Shown piece by piece: positions 29,815 through 40,600 of a stretch of DNA of 55,059 nt. The position numbers and the translations under genes were made by a program. The stretch comes from Bodo saltans (taxonomy: Eukaryota > Euglenozoa > Kinetoplastea > Eubodonida > Bodonidae), in the NCBI GenBank assembly GCA_001460835.1, contig CYKH01002012.1, positions 2,496 to 57,554 on the forward strand. Reading direction: 5' to 3'. Positions within the stretch are counted from its first letter, which is position 1; each line of letters begins with the position of its first letter. The notes beneath the pieces are model-generated. The model searched no databases. It had not been told where the DNA came from and was given only the letters and a program-made list of their open reading frames with translations.

Positions 29815-32800
29815 ATGGGTGCTGGTGCCTCTGGTGAACAAGGCGCCCTAAATGAAGGCGGTCAAGGTCAGCAGCAGCATCAACCGCCACCACCGCAGCA
29901 ACCACCTCAGCAGCAGCGGCCGCCGTCCAACAACGGAGGCGATAACGCTGGCGGTCAGCAGCCTCCTCCTCAGCAGCAGCAGCAGCGTCCACCTGTGCAA
30001 GCACCCCCTCCCAACCAAACACCGTCTGCTTCAAAGCGTCCCCCTGTTCCCAACGGACGCCAAGATCAGCCTCCGCCTTCAGCTCAAGGTGGACGTGGCG
30101 GCGATGACGAAGATGCAGACGACGCCGCTGAATGGGCTGCAGAGAAGGAGCGCTTGGCGTTGAAGCTCAAAGACAAGCGCGAGAGAGATTCCCGCGAGAA
30201 CTCCGCTGCACCAGACTCCACTGTTTCACAAAAGAAGCCGCCAATCACTTCGACACCAAGTAACAATGCTCCTCCAACCTCCGCCGACGGCTCTGGCAGC
30301 CCGACAGACGGAGCTCCGCCAGTCGGTCCGGATGGCAAAAAGAAAAAGAAGCTCCTCAACGGCACCAATATCGAGTACCGCTACCCCAGCGGCTCCACGT
30401 ATCTCGGTGGCTTCAAGGACGGAAAGCTGCACGGCTACGGCAAGTACCACTACCACCCTAGCAACGACGAGTACGAGGGCGAATGGTTCGCCGACATGAA
30501 GCACGGCCAAGGTGTCTACCGGTACGAGGGAGGAGATTCGTACTCTGGGGAGTGGCGCGCTGGCAAGAAGCACGGCAAGGGCAGCTACAACTTTATTACA
30601 GGTGACGAGTACGTAGGCTCTTGGAAGGAGGATAAAATCCACGGATATGGCGTCTTTACCATTGCTCGCAACGGCAACCGCTACGAGGGAAGCTGGGAGG
30701 AGAGTTACCGTCACGGCCAAGGAAAGTTGACGTCAGGCACCGGAGATGTGTACGACGGCAAGTGGGCCAAGGGCAAGGAGGAGGGTCTTGGAGTCCTGAC
30801 CTACGCCAACGGCAACTTGTACGCAGGTGACTGGAAAGCGGGGCAGATGGACGGCAAAGGCATCATGCGTGAACGCTCACAAAAACACACCGTCGAGCAC
30901 ATCGCTGGGTACCTCATCGCGAAGGTTCCCATCGACGCCGATCAGGCTGTAGACCCTGACTGGAACCCTGCAAACCGATTGTACCTGAGCGTAACGGGTG
31001 GCGGCGGTGCGGGTGGAGTTGGTGGTGCTGCTGGAGGTGGTGGCGGTGGTGGCGGCCCAGACCCAGCGCAGGAAGCAATGATCGGCAAGTTGAAGGTGGA
31101 GCGCGACATGTGGGAAAAGCGGTACTTGGACTTGGTCAACAAAACTGCGGATAGCAATGCAGACAACGCCGACGATGCTCAGATTGACAACATGCGTGAC
31201 GCAAAGCAACTTCAAACTGTCGCCAAGAAGCTCCGATCTCAACGCGATGGTGAGAAACTTCGTGCAGACGAACTGGAAACACGTGAGCGTGTGCTAAAAA
31301 GTGAGCTGCAAGAAAACAATTTTGTAACAGAAGGCCTGCGCAAGGAGCTCGCGACAAAGAGCACCCATGGGGGCGATTCCATGGAGGCGGACAAACTTCA
31401 GCGTCGTGTGGCGGAGTTGGAGCGTGAGATCGCAGCTCGCAAGGGTGGCAACACTGCCGGTGGTCCAACAGACGACCCAATGGAGCTGAAGGTTCGTCTT
31501 GAGCTGGCTGAGGGAGAGCTGAAGAATCTCCGCGCCACTCGCGATGAGGTGTACAAACTTCGCGAGCAGAACTTAGACAGCATGCGCAGCATTCAAGGCT
31601 TAGAGATGCGCAACGAGGAGCTGATCAAGGAAATGAATTTGCAGCGTGCCAAGGCGTCTAACTTGCAGCAACAGATTGCCGACAACAACACCGGCCGCAC
31701 CAAGGAGCTTGAAGACGAAATGGCCGGTGTTCGTGGTGAACTGCAGGACGCTCAAAAGCGTTTGGCAGCGGCGGACGAGCGGCAGCAAAAGCAGCGCAAG
31801 ATGGTGGAGCACCTTGAGGAGCGCGCTCGCCGTGCCGACGCGCTGGAAGCTGAGGTGATGCGGTTGACAAAGCTGAAAACGGGTGACATGGAACTCAACA
31901 AGAACCTTGACAAGAAGATGGACCAGTTGGACAGCCTACGACGACAGAACGCAGATCTTCAGCGTCAAGTGGAGGAGCTGCAGCACGACATCACCAACCA
32001 ACCGCAATCCGGAAAGAAGAAGAGCAAGAAGAACCGCGGAGGCGACGACGATGGCGAAGGTGCTGGTGGTGCATCAGACGGGCTTGCGGAGCAGCTTCAG
32101 GCCGACCTCAAGAAAGAAAAGAAGAAGCACAAGCGCGCTGCTGCAGATCGCGACGCCCTCGCTCAAGACTTGTTTGAGGAGCAAGTAAAGCACGCCCGTG
32201 TCGAGCGCACGTTACAGAACCTTCATGGCCGTATCAACGTCGTCGCAAAGGTCCGTCCCCATCCTAATGCCAAAGCCGACGCTCACAACGCTGCCGTGAT
32301 GGTCAACCAGGACGACCCATCCCAAATGATCGTCATGGATGAAGGCAATCCCGTTGCTTTCCAGTTCGATACCTGCCTTGGACCTGACCACAGCTACGCG
32401 GACTTGTTTGAGGAAATGAAGAACCCCATCGCAGAAGTCCCCGATGGCTACCACACTGCGTACACGTTCCTGGGTCCAATGGGAAGCGGCAAGTCCACCG
32501 CGCTGCAGGGCCTTGTGCCGTTAATCACAGAGGAGCTGTACAATCAATTGGCGCACCGTCACAACAACTCCACTGTTGTCAACGTGCAAGTTGGTTGCGT
32601 GGAGCTGTCCAGCGATGGTATGTTTGACTGCACCTCTGGGGTGGAGATTCTCTCCGTCCTGCAGGACCCTCAGTCATGCGTCACTCCCATTGGCGTCTCG
32701 TTTGTGCCGTGCACCAACGCAGTGGATGCGGCATCGAAGATCAAGGCGATTATTGGAAAGCGAAAGAAGGTCAATGGTCGCTCCCATCTCTGGATTCAAG

Positions 32801-33264
32801 TCCGTACGGAGGTCATTCACAAGGTTCATCAGACAAAGTTCCGCGGGAAGCTGACCCTTGTTGACCTTTGCGGTCCTGGCTCTTTGTCAGAGCAAGAAGC
32901 TGACATTGAATCTGCCAAATTCGCTAACCGAGCATTTCAAGCCCTTGGAGGCGTGGTGGAAGCATTGCAGAGCAACAGTCCTACAGTCCCGTACACCGAG
33001 CATCACACCACAGCACTCTTGTCAGATGTTCTTGGTGGCAATGCGTTCTCTACGATCATTATGTGCCTCTCCCCGTCTGAAGACCAACTTCATGATAGTG
33101 TGCAGACCCTTCAACTCGCCAACAAAGCCACTAATGTGTTCAATCGGCCACTTGTGCAGTCGTTTGTGAATGCCGACGAGATTCGACTTCGTGAGATTGT
33201 GTCAAACGCGGCAAGCGATGACCAAGCGCAGGTGACGATGTCTGAAGTATCAACCCTCCGCTAG
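29815..33264 (+). CDS. MORN-repeat / coiled-coil / C-terminal kinesin-like motor fusion
   Basis: ATG at 29815 (MGAGASGEQGAL, a possible N-myristoylation start); 1149 residues. Order: a Gln/Pro-rich region (20-100), an acidic/charged linker, seven MORN repeats (about 195-352, such as YLGGFKDGKLHGYGKY, YEGEWFADMKHGQGVY, YAGDWKAGQMDGKGIM), a Gly-rich hinge, and a long coiled coil (about 420-800). A divergent kinesin motor fills about 805-1110. The motor has an altered P-loop (GPMGSGKST), a switch I remnant (NGRSHLW), an altered switch II (LVDLCGPGS) and the late motif VPYTEHHTTALLSDVLGGNA. A motor at the C terminus after a coiled coil is the kinesin-14 arrangement. MORN repeats commonly associate with membranes or cytoskeletal collars. 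Likely role: linking membrane or cytoskeletal structures to microtubules. The changed nucleotide-binding residues make ATPase activity uncertain. Confidence 0.9.
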   Translation: MGAGASGEQGALNEGGQGQQQHQPPPPQQPPQQQRPPSNNGGDNAGGQQPPPQQQQQRPPVQAPPPNQTPSASKRPPVPNGRQDQPPPSAQGGRGGDDEDADDAAEWAAEKERLALKLKDKRERDSRENSAAPDSTVSQKKPPITSTPSNNAPPTSADGSGSPTDGAPPVGPDGKKKKKLLNGTNIEYRYPSGSTYLGGFKDGKLHGYGKYHYHPSNDEYEGEWFADMKHGQGVYRYEGGDSYSGEWRAGKKHGKGSYNFITGDEYVGSWKEDKIHGYGVFTIARNGNRYEGSWEESYRHGQGKLTSGTGDVYDGKWAKGKEEGLGVLTYANGNLYAGDWKAGQMDGKGIMRERSQKHTVEHIAGYLIAKVPIDADQAVDPDWNPANRLYLSVTGGGGAGGVGGAAGGGGGGGGPDPAQEAMIGKLKVERDMWEKRYLDLVNKTADSNADNADDAQIDNMRDAKQLQTVAKKLRSQRDGEKLRADELETRERVLKSELQENNFVTEGLRKELATKSTHGGDSMEADKLQRRVAELEREIAARKGGNTAGGPTDDPMELKVRLELAEGELKNLRATRDEVYKLREQNLDSMRSIQGLEMRNEELIKEMNLQRAKASNLQQQIADNNTGRTKELEDEMAGVRGELQDAQKRLAAADERQQKQRKMVEHLEERARRADALEAEVMRLTKLKTGDMELNKNLDKKMDQLDSLRRQNADLQRQVEELQHDITNQPQSGKKKSKKNRGGDDDGEGAGGASDGLAEQLQADLKKEKKKHKRAAADRDALAQDLFEEQVKHARVERTLQNLHGRINVVAKVRPHPNAKADAHNAAVMVNQDDPSQMIVMDEGNPVAFQFDTCLGPDHSYADLFEEMKNPIAEVPDGYHTAYTFLGPMGSGKSTALQGLVPLITEELYNQLAHRHNNSTVVNVQVGCVELSSDGMFDCTSGVEILSVLQDPQSCVTPIGVSFVPCTNAVDAASKIKAIIGKRKKVNGRSHLWIQVRTEVIHKVHQTKFRGKLTLVDLCGPGSLSEQEADIESAKFANRAFQALGGVVEALQSNSPTVPYTEHHTTALLSDVLGGNAFSTIIMCLSPSEDQLHDSVQTLQLANKATNVFNRPLVQSFVNADEIRLREIVSNAASDDQAQVTMSEVSTLR

Positions 33265-33593
33265 AGAGCCAACCAAGAGGTCTCGCCGTACTTTTTTTTT
33301 TCTTTCCCTCCGATGTATGAAATGTTTGTATGTTTTTGTGCACTCCATGTTTTTTTTGGTCGAGGCTTGTCAAGAAGATGAGTACGACGCATTAAGGCAC
33401 CGATTCGCGCAATTACTCTCCCCCCACCCGTAGAACCGAAGCGAGAGAAGCTGTTTGTTTTGTATGAACGAACTCGTTTGTTTCTGTTTCTGTTTCTTGT
33501 CGTTTGTTGTTGATCCCACAACATTTCTTTGTGTTTGTTTTCCTTGTACCGCCTAGGCTTAAGACACACTGTGTTCTGTAGATTGCTACCAAG
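33265..33593 (+). other. Intergenic region between kinesin and LRR genes
   Basis: About 330 bases, T-rich. It holds the kinesin 3' untranslated region and a pyrimidine-rich stretch ending CTAG near 33556, a probable spliced-leader acceptor for the LRR gene at 33594. No gene seen. Confidence 0.5.
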
Positions 33594-35045
33594 ATGCTCT
33601 TGTCCCAGAAGCACGTTTCTGAAAGACTGATTCTCAACTCTCGCAGAGCATCGATTAATGCCGGCGAAGCAGCGGAGAACGAAGAGCGCAGCCAGTTCGA
33701 AACAGATGGCGGCTTTAAGCTCCCTCAAGGACCCGCTGCACCACTCAACGAGCCTGGAACTCATCCTTTGCGAAAAGTTGGCCTCGGAGTTTCTGACCCA
33801 CCGCCTCCCGCCCCCCTTGATGTCATTGAGATTGCTTGGACGCCCATCACAAAAGATGTGGTGGGAACGATTGTTCAAGTTCTTGTCGATGACGACGACG
33901 GCAAGCCTCCCATTCGTGTCGTAGATTTGGTCGACAATCGCCTCGGCCCGAAGCTGACGGAGACCATCTGTGCTGCGATTGAAGGCTCTCAGGTGGAGGA
34001 GATCTTAATCCGGTACAATGATATCGGTCGACTTGGCTGCGAGGCAGTTGCAAGTGTGGTGAATGTGTCGACGCGGCTTCGTTTTGTAGATCTTCGCGGC
34101 AATAAATTAGTCCCGATGGACTGCCGGAAATTCTTCCGCTCTCTCGCTGTGTCGCAATCCGTCCAGCGTTTAGGCCTTAGCAACAACAATCTCGGTCCTG
34201 AGGGGGCAATCCTTCTTGCCACTGCGCTTGAGAAGAACAGCTTTATCACTCAGCTGGATGTCTCCATGAACAACATTGGTGTGGACGGGGTCACAAGCCT
34301 CGCTAGCCTTCTCAAACTTCCTGCACACCCCCTGCGGAACTTAAACATTTGGGGAAATCGACTTGGCGCCCAAGGAATGGATGTTCTGTTCGATGCCGTC
34401 GCAGCAAATCGAAGTTTGACAGTGCTGTCCGCTGGCAATAACAATGCTGGTGCAGGAATTGGCCCTGCCATTGCCCGCATGCTTGGTGCAAATTCGACAC
34501 TGACATCACTGGAACTTCGAAGCAACTCCATGACGGCAGAAACGCTGCTGAAATTATCCGACGGTCTCGCACAGAATGAGACCGTTGCGACGTTGCAGCT
34601 GGGCGGGAATCCGTTGAGCAGCGGCCCCACCTCCTCGCAAATCTCGGCAGGACTTGACGCGTTTGTGAAACGGCTTGTCAAGAACGAAACGATGACATCG
34701 TTAGATTTGGCGAGTTGCGAGCTTGGCACTGGTGGCGTCATTCGTGTCGCGGGCCTCGTAGGCGCTTCTACATCGCTAAAAGAGCTCAACCTCAGCGGAA
34801 ATGATGCGGAGGACGAGGCGGCAGCGGCCATCGCGAAAGCGTTGCTGCCCTCCAAGAGTCTGACTAGCTTAGATCTTTCCACCAATCGTCTGACTATGGA
34901 CGGCGTCTCTGATTTGCTGGATGCAGTGCAGGCCAACACCAAAATCTTGCACCTTGCGCTACAAGGAAACGCTGAAGAAGTGGGACGAGTGGTGCAGGAG
35001 AAGGTAGATGCAATGCTTGCTGATCGACGAAGGAAGCACAAGTAA
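33594..35045 (+). CDS. Leucine-rich repeat protein (ribonuclease-inhibitor type)
   Basis: ATG at 33594; 483 residues. A charged N-terminal region of about 90 residues is followed by about ten leucine-rich repeats of 28-29 residues with the ribonuclease-inhibitor consensus. Examples are VEEILIRYNDIGRLGCEAVA, VQRLGLSNNNLGPEGAILLA, ITQLDVSMNNIGVDGVTSLA and LTSLDLSTNRLTMDGVSDLL. The fold is a curved solenoid used for protein binding. There is no signal peptide or membrane segment, so it is probably cytosolic or flagellar. Such proteins are common in kinetoplastid cilia and cytoskeleton. The repeats are regular and the frame intact. The basic C terminus (ADRRRKHK) ends directly after the last repeat. 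Confidence 0.88.
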   Translation: MLLSQKHVSERLILNSRRASINAGEAAENEERSQFETDGGFKLPQGPAAPLNEPGTHPLRKVGLGVSDPPPPAPLDVIEIAWTPITKDVVGTIVQVLVDDDDGKPPIRVVDLVDNRLGPKLTETICAAIEGSQVEEILIRYNDIGRLGCEAVASVVNVSTRLRFVDLRGNKLVPMDCRKFFRSLAVSQSVQRLGLSNNNLGPEGAILLATALEKNSFITQLDVSMNNIGVDGVTSLASLLKLPAHPLRNLNIWGNRLGAQGMDVLFDAVAANRSLTVLSAGNNNAGAGIGPAIARMLGANSTLTSLELRSNSMTAETLLKLSDGLAQNETVATLQLGGNPLSSGPTSSQISAGLDAFVKRLVKNETMTSLDLASCELGTGGVIRVAGLVGASTSLKELNLSGNDAEDEAAAAIAKALLPSKSLTSLDLSTNRLTMDGVSDLLDAVQANTKILHLALQGNAEEVGRVVQEKVDAMLADRRRKHK

Positions 35046-35194
35046 GAAAAGTCAGCAAACAATCAATGCAAGAAGATGCGACGATACGAGGGGGCCGTGA
35101 GATCCCTAACGAATACAAAACAGCATGTACAAGAAATTGAGGTGTTTTAAGTTTTCCCTGCATTGACCGGTTCTTTACTTTTCTTGGTGCTTAA

Positions 35195-35225
35195 TCCTTT
35201 TCTTCTGTGTGTGTTTACGTTGTAG
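35195..35225 (+). promoter_or_regulatory. Probable spliced-leader acceptor for the gene at 35229
   Basis: A pyrimidine-rich tract ends TTGTAG with the AG at 35224-35225, only three bases before the ATG. Either the 5' untranslated region after trans-splicing is just GGA, or a later in-frame ATG (35307 or 35340) is used. Confidence 0.5.
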
Positions 35226-35228
35226 GGA

Positions 35229-37085
35229 ATGCGACGATTTGGCCTGTTAGCCCCCCGTGCGCTAGTCGCATGCACCCATGGTCTGAATCAACTCTTCGAC
35301 GATTCAATGTGTCCGCCATCTGGAGCATCCGCTCTCACAATGACTGCTCGAAGTGCATTCACAAAGACCAGATCAGGCCATTTACAAAAAGGGAAGTCGT
35401 TACGCAATGCTAAGGTCCTTGCCACGAAACCTCATCACCGCCGCACAACAGCTACTTCTCACGGAGGCGGACAAAAGTCGTCATCATCCGCGTCAAAGAA
35501 GAAGAACAATAAGAATCGCCGCCCTGAGTCCCCGGCTCACCATATTTATCCAAAGTCTGAGCGGCTGTACACCACAAAGAAATTGTCGCAACACCCGAAA
35601 TCGTCGCGCCAGACGTCAACTGGCACTTCTGCAGTGAAGCAGAAGCCAAGTATTCTTTCTGCAGATATCTTTGGATCTTCTGCGGACTGCACTGAGCAAG
35701 AGATAATGTTTGCGAATGCTGCCCAGATCGTCGGCATCATGCAGCACGCCTTTGACGCCCCAACTGTTGAGGAAGAGCGCAATCGACTGTTCGGGCTCTC
35801 GGCAACAGGATCGGCTGCCTTGGCTGCCACATCGTCTTCGCATTATGACCCCTCGAGCCCCCCACCACCAATAGAAGCGTCCAGCCGACGCCGTTTGCGT
35901 TCCTTCCGTGTGCGGTCAATAGACAAGGTTGAAATCCCCCCTGTCGAAGTGCCAACTGACCGCCACCGATCGGGTGGTGCCTTTCTACCAACTGAAATTC
36001 TTCGGCGTGTTATGCGCGAAGAACCTGGGACGTCCATTTCCTCTAGAACTGTTACCCTCAGCTGCGTGGTCCGAGAAAATCGTCGACGCAGAGTTCAAGA
36101 AAAGGCAGTTGCGAAAGCAACAGATATTGCCTCACGAATTTCGGAGGTGGTCACTGCCGCCGAACGAAAGAAGAAGGCAGCCGCAGTTGCTCGTGGACAC
36201 CCCACAAGTACGCAGCCAGGAAAAGTAGTAGACTGCAACGAAACACGGAGCATGACAGCCGACGATCTCGACGACGCTGCGCTTGTCGGTGATGCAGCGA
36301 TTATTGTCGAAGAACAAGCGAATCATACCGCCGAGCAGCTGCGCTCCGCCATCTCAGATGAGCGGGATAGTACAGCCATTGAAGAGGCACCAAACAACGG
36401 GCTGATTGATACAGCAGCAAAGAATGGACACACGACCACAACCACATTATCGAATACGACGGCAAGTAACGTGACGATGCTGACGGTACAGAAGCCTGCT
36501 CCAAAGACAAAGAACGTGGCCCCGCAAGTGCCAGATTCACAGAGCTCAGCCGAAGAACAACAGGCAGGAACAATGACGATTATGGACGAAGACGGCAACA
36601 TTGTCGGTGACGTCGACGAGGACGCGCTCACACAAGAAGAAGTGGATGCCTTTTCCCCTTGGCGAGAAGGCACCATTATTCCTTTAAGCACAAACTATGT
36701 GACTCGCTGCGAGAGAATCGAAGGCTCGTTTGCCCCATTTTCGCCGCACCCGCTCGCAAAACGCATTCCTCTTGTTCAACCGCTGGACACAGTCGCCTTT
36801 CCCCCATTGGCTGGTGTGGCCATGTACGGGACTGTGGTTGCGGTCAAAGTCTGCCACAACTCTCGTGAGGCACTTGAAACTGCCCATGCAAACCATGAAG
36901 AAGCATTGCGCACCAAAAAGGATGGACGCTCTAAAAAGAGGATGACCAAAGACAATTCAGCACCGAAGCCTGCTCAACTTGTGTTAGATGTGGAGGCTCG
37001 GGGAAGTACCCCACCGAAAATTACAATTGAGTTTATGAACGATGATGAGACCATGGACTTCGGACGCGTGCTCTTCGATTCATAA
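35229..37085 (+). CDS. Hypothetical basic protein with organelle-type N terminus
   Basis: The ATG at 35229 gives 618 residues. The first 25 (MRRFGLLAPRALVACTHGLN) look like a mitochondrial presequence. If the start is at 35307 (MCPPSGASALT) this would be lost. A Lys/Ser/His-rich basic region follows (about 40-130), then a helical block (CTEQEIMFANAAQIVGIMQH), a Pro/Arg-rich part and an acidic middle. The better-conserved-looking C terminus (about 480-618) has the pattern FSPWREGTIIPLSTNYVTRC, GVAMYGTVVAVKVC and KITIEFMNDDETMDFGRVLF. No known family is recognised and no catalytic motif seen. The gene lies in normal head-to-tail order with its neighbours. Confidence 0.72.
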   Translation: MRRFGLLAPRALVACTHGLNQLFDDSMCPPSGASALTMTARSAFTKTRSGHLQKGKSLRNAKVLATKPHHRRTTATSHGGGQKSSSSASKKKNNKNRRPESPAHHIYPKSERLYTTKKLSQHPKSSRQTSTGTSAVKQKPSILSADIFGSSADCTEQEIMFANAAQIVGIMQHAFDAPTVEEERNRLFGLSATGSAALAATSSSHYDPSSPPPPIEASSRRRLRSFRVRSIDKVEIPPVEVPTDRHRSGGAFLPTEILRRVMREEPGTSISSRTVTLSCVVRENRRRRVQEKAVAKATDIASRISEVVTAAERKKKAAAVARGHPTSTQPGKVVDCNETRSMTADDLDDAALVGDAAIIVEEQANHTAEQLRSAISDERDSTAIEEAPNNGLIDTAAKNGHTTTTTLSNTTASNVTMLTVQKPAPKTKNVAPQVPDSQSSAEEQQAGTMTIMDEDGNIVGDVDEDALTQEEVDAFSPWREGTIIPLSTNYVTRCERIEGSFAPFSPHPLAKRIPLVQPLDTVAFPPLAGVAMYGTVVAVKVCHNSREALETAHANHEEALRTKKDGRSKKRMTKDNSAPKPAQLVLDVEARGSTPPKITIEFMNDDETMDFGRVLFDS

Positions 37086-37603
37086 AATGAACGAAGACGG
37101 GGAAAAACTATGCTGATCGCGAAAGCAGGTTAGAAACTAGAGATTCTTGTGAAAGCCGTCCCTATAGACCCACGTGAGAAGAACTGCAGCTAAGAAGAAG
37201 CATTTCGCTGCTGTTCGCAATCCCCCCGCCCCTCCTCTTTCTTTTTTATTTTCGTTTTCGGCCTGTTTTTGGAGTTTGGAGTTTGGTGTGTGTGGTATTT
37301 GTATTGATTGTTGGAATCTTTTCCCATAGAGTTTGTTGCAGAGGTTGGAAAGATGTTTTGCTCCGCCGTTGTTCGCGGAAGCTTTTCTGTCTTGCAGCAA
37401 ACAAATAAAACAAAGACACAAAAAGGAAAAGAAACGAAGGGTGTGATGCATTTGGTTTTCTGCCAACGGCGAACTTATTGATTCTTCGGGACACTCACAT
37501 ACCATGACATCTGTTCTAGCAAGAAATCATGTCACATTTTCCCGCTTCTTCTGTTTTTTTTTTCCCGCAACAAGAAACAGGTCACTTCTTTTTGTAGTAC
37601 GCA
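37086..37603 (+). other. Intergenic region before the 1284-residue gene
   Basis: About 520 bases with no gene. It contains pyrimidine tracts at about 37538-37566 and 37584-37595, the second ending TTGTAG (AG 37596-37597) seven bases before the ATG at 37604. Confidence 0.5.
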
Positions 37604-40600
37604 ATGAGACGCTCGTCAATTTCGGTTGCCGTACCAACGATTTGCCTGCAAGCTCGTGCATGCGGGGCACCACCTACCAACATTGCCGCAGCATTGGACA
37701 ACAATTTGTCCATCAGCCCAGAACAAGTCCGACAACTAGGCGAGAAAGAGTTTCCGTTGGTGCGCCGTCCTGTCGTGCACTACTCTCGCTATGTGTCACC
37801 CCAGTGGCTTCTAGGCTGCTCTTTGATCCGGCATATGGACGATGTGGTCACTGCAGAATTGCGGTCGCAACATTCGCTGGCAGATAACGCTGCGGTGACA
37901 GTGGTGCTGCATGGTGATGAAGCTGCAAGCACCACGGACAAGAGCGCAGACATTGCAAACAACGGAGGAATTGTAAATCCTTTAGATCCTCGACTGCGTA
38001 GCGTTGTGAATCTTGCGTACTTGTTAACAAAGCGGTTGTACTTGCCTCCGAGCAGCGTGTCTCCCAACGCGTGGCAGTCATCCTTGATCCTGCTTCGTAA
38101 CGCAACAACGCTACTTGGGAACTTCCCCTCCATGTCCGATGCCGACAACGATGGAAAGTTGAAATTGTTGCGCTGTGCATTGTCAAGGTACTACGACGAC
38201 ACGTCCGCAGCGCATCTTGTCCGGAATTGCAGTCAAAGCGGTGGAGCTCTCTGGAAGGAAACATTGCTCATGTACCAGGCAATGCATGACATTTGGACGT
38301 CGAACCGAAACGCAGCAGATGCTGCGAGTGCCGTGTCGGGAGAAGGAGTTAGTAGCGCTTCAGGTGATATGACTGAAGTTTTCCCTGATGGATACATCAC
38401 GCAATCGAAAACGCTTCCGTTGGTGAAAACTGCTCCTTTGCATGTGTCCCGCCTATTTACTCGGCCCAACCCTCCTGTTCTCAGGTCGATTCGACTGATG
38501 ACATTGACCACACTGCTCGATGCGGGGCAATGGGCGGCGGCGTTAACGTTTACGACACACGCACTTTTTTCCCGGGACTTCCCCAGCCACATGGCCATTG
38601 GCTATCTTTTGCGAGTGCTCGGAGAGGCAAGTCGATGGCAAGAAGCGTTACACGTGACAACGTTGGCGTTGAATTTGGTGGAGACACGCAATGTCGCAAT
38701 CTTGTCGACGACCCAACAATTACAAGGCCAAACAAATGTTCCGTTGACCAAGGAACGCGCTCCTCCTGACAGTGAGACGTCTGCTGTTACTGACGCAGCA
38801 GACAGCAATTCGCTAGATCGGTGGCTTGGTACTCTACACACCGGCCTAAAGGTTGTAGCGCAACACGGTCTTGATGCTGCTCGACAAGATGTGAAAGGAA
38901 ATGTTGAAATGACTGTGAATGATATCGTCCCGCCTAACTGGGCAGCTTTGGTGACTGCATTGCTCCGTAGATCGGAAGCAGCAACTGCCTTTACACCTGT
39001 TGGTACAACTGCTGGAGGTCCAAGCACAAACAGGCAGCGCATGGATAGCAAATTGATGTTTATGATTGACCAGCTGCAGGCGCTAACAAATAGTCAGACG
39101 ATAGCACCAATGGCTTCGAACCAAAAAATCGAACAGTTGTCGCATTCCCTTGGCCGTACGAACCTCACTACCAACCACAGTAGTGCCGCCGTGTTTGCAG
39201 CCGCTCGTGGTGCGGCCATGTCAGGTGACTGGCTTGCTGCTTTGAGGCACCTTTCCATTCAGAATCGCACGCATTCTTTTGTCGCAAACAACAATAGTGG
39301 GGAGGAGTGCATTGAGGCTGCCACCGTCAGAGTGTTTATCCTTGACGCAATGCCAAAAGGAACATTACCTTCTGCGATGTTACGACTGAGAAGTGTACTT
39401 GACGCCACTCACCCCTACGCAACAGCACCACAATCTAATGCGCTTGACATTGCCACAAAGCAACAGTTGAATGTGATTTCGATGAGGGAGAAAGAAGCCA
39501 TTATCGTCTCATGTGCATCTTCACGCCTTCCCCTGGTGCCTGGAGACTGGAAAGACGCACTTACTCTGCTTGCCGAGCCTCTTCGATACCCAGACGCTCC
39601 CCCTGTGTTGGTGCCTGCTGTTCATGGCAGCACCCCTCAGTCTATTGGTCACGCATTATGGGTCCCTGGATTGCCTTGGTCTACTGCTTTAGCCCTCTTC
39701 CAAGCATCGCGAACGCAACTGTTGGTTGCAGAAGCAAAAACGATGGCTGACGCCTCCTCAGCTGCCGCTGCTGACGAAACATCGTCCTCGATGCGTCACT
39801 TCACCAAATCATCAGATCAGCACGAAGGCGTGTACACATCCGCCATGATGCACTTGGCCGAGAACCTTGCTCACTTCCTTGACAGCACCAACACGACGAC
39901 ATCATCGGCCACTACTCCCCCTCACCGTGCCGCCAAAGTCTTAGACGACCTGCTGCGTGATCTACTTCACAAGTCATGTGTGTCTCCTTCTGCTGCGCTT
40001 CTTGCGAGTCGAACGTCTTCACAACTCTTGTTAGGAGGAGAAAGCGACAATAACCTTTTGCAGATCCATGGAAGTGTACTAAGCCCTAAAGTACTGTTTT
40101 ATGCGTTGACCACCAAATCTCCTCGTCCTCTTTCGTCGCAAACAACAGCGCGGCGTCATCGCATTTCAAGCTGGGAAACAGGAATGAAGTATGTGGCGCT
40201 ATGGGCACGACAAACGGCTCGGAAGCTACCAGAGAGAAGCGACGAGAGTGTTTGGAGCACCATGCCGTGCTTTCCTATTCTCGCCGCGTTAGATCGGCTC
40301 TCTAATCAGGCACAAGAGAGATCAGTGGGTGATGTTGAACCTCCGAGCAACAGTTGGGAGCTTGCGCTTGGCGTCTGGAAATGGACACGTAACTCCCAAC
40401 CTGGTGCCATCCAAAAGGCAAACCACGCCTCGTCGTCTCATAAGCCAGGAAGGGCAGCGGAACAAGTCACTCTTATTGCACTAAAAACTGCCTCAGTGTT
40501 GTTACAAGCTGCCGACCGGACAGGCTCCCCACAACCTGCAAACGCCGCGTGCCGGCTTCTGTTTGACATTCTGCACCGACACAAGTTGAAGTCGCCGGTG

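Noticed and set aside
30226-30720. Minus-strand frame of 164 codons, valine-rich
   Set aside because: Antisense shadow of the MORN repeats.
34250-35062. Minus-strand frame of 270 codons
   Set aside because: Antisense shadow of the regular LRR repeats.
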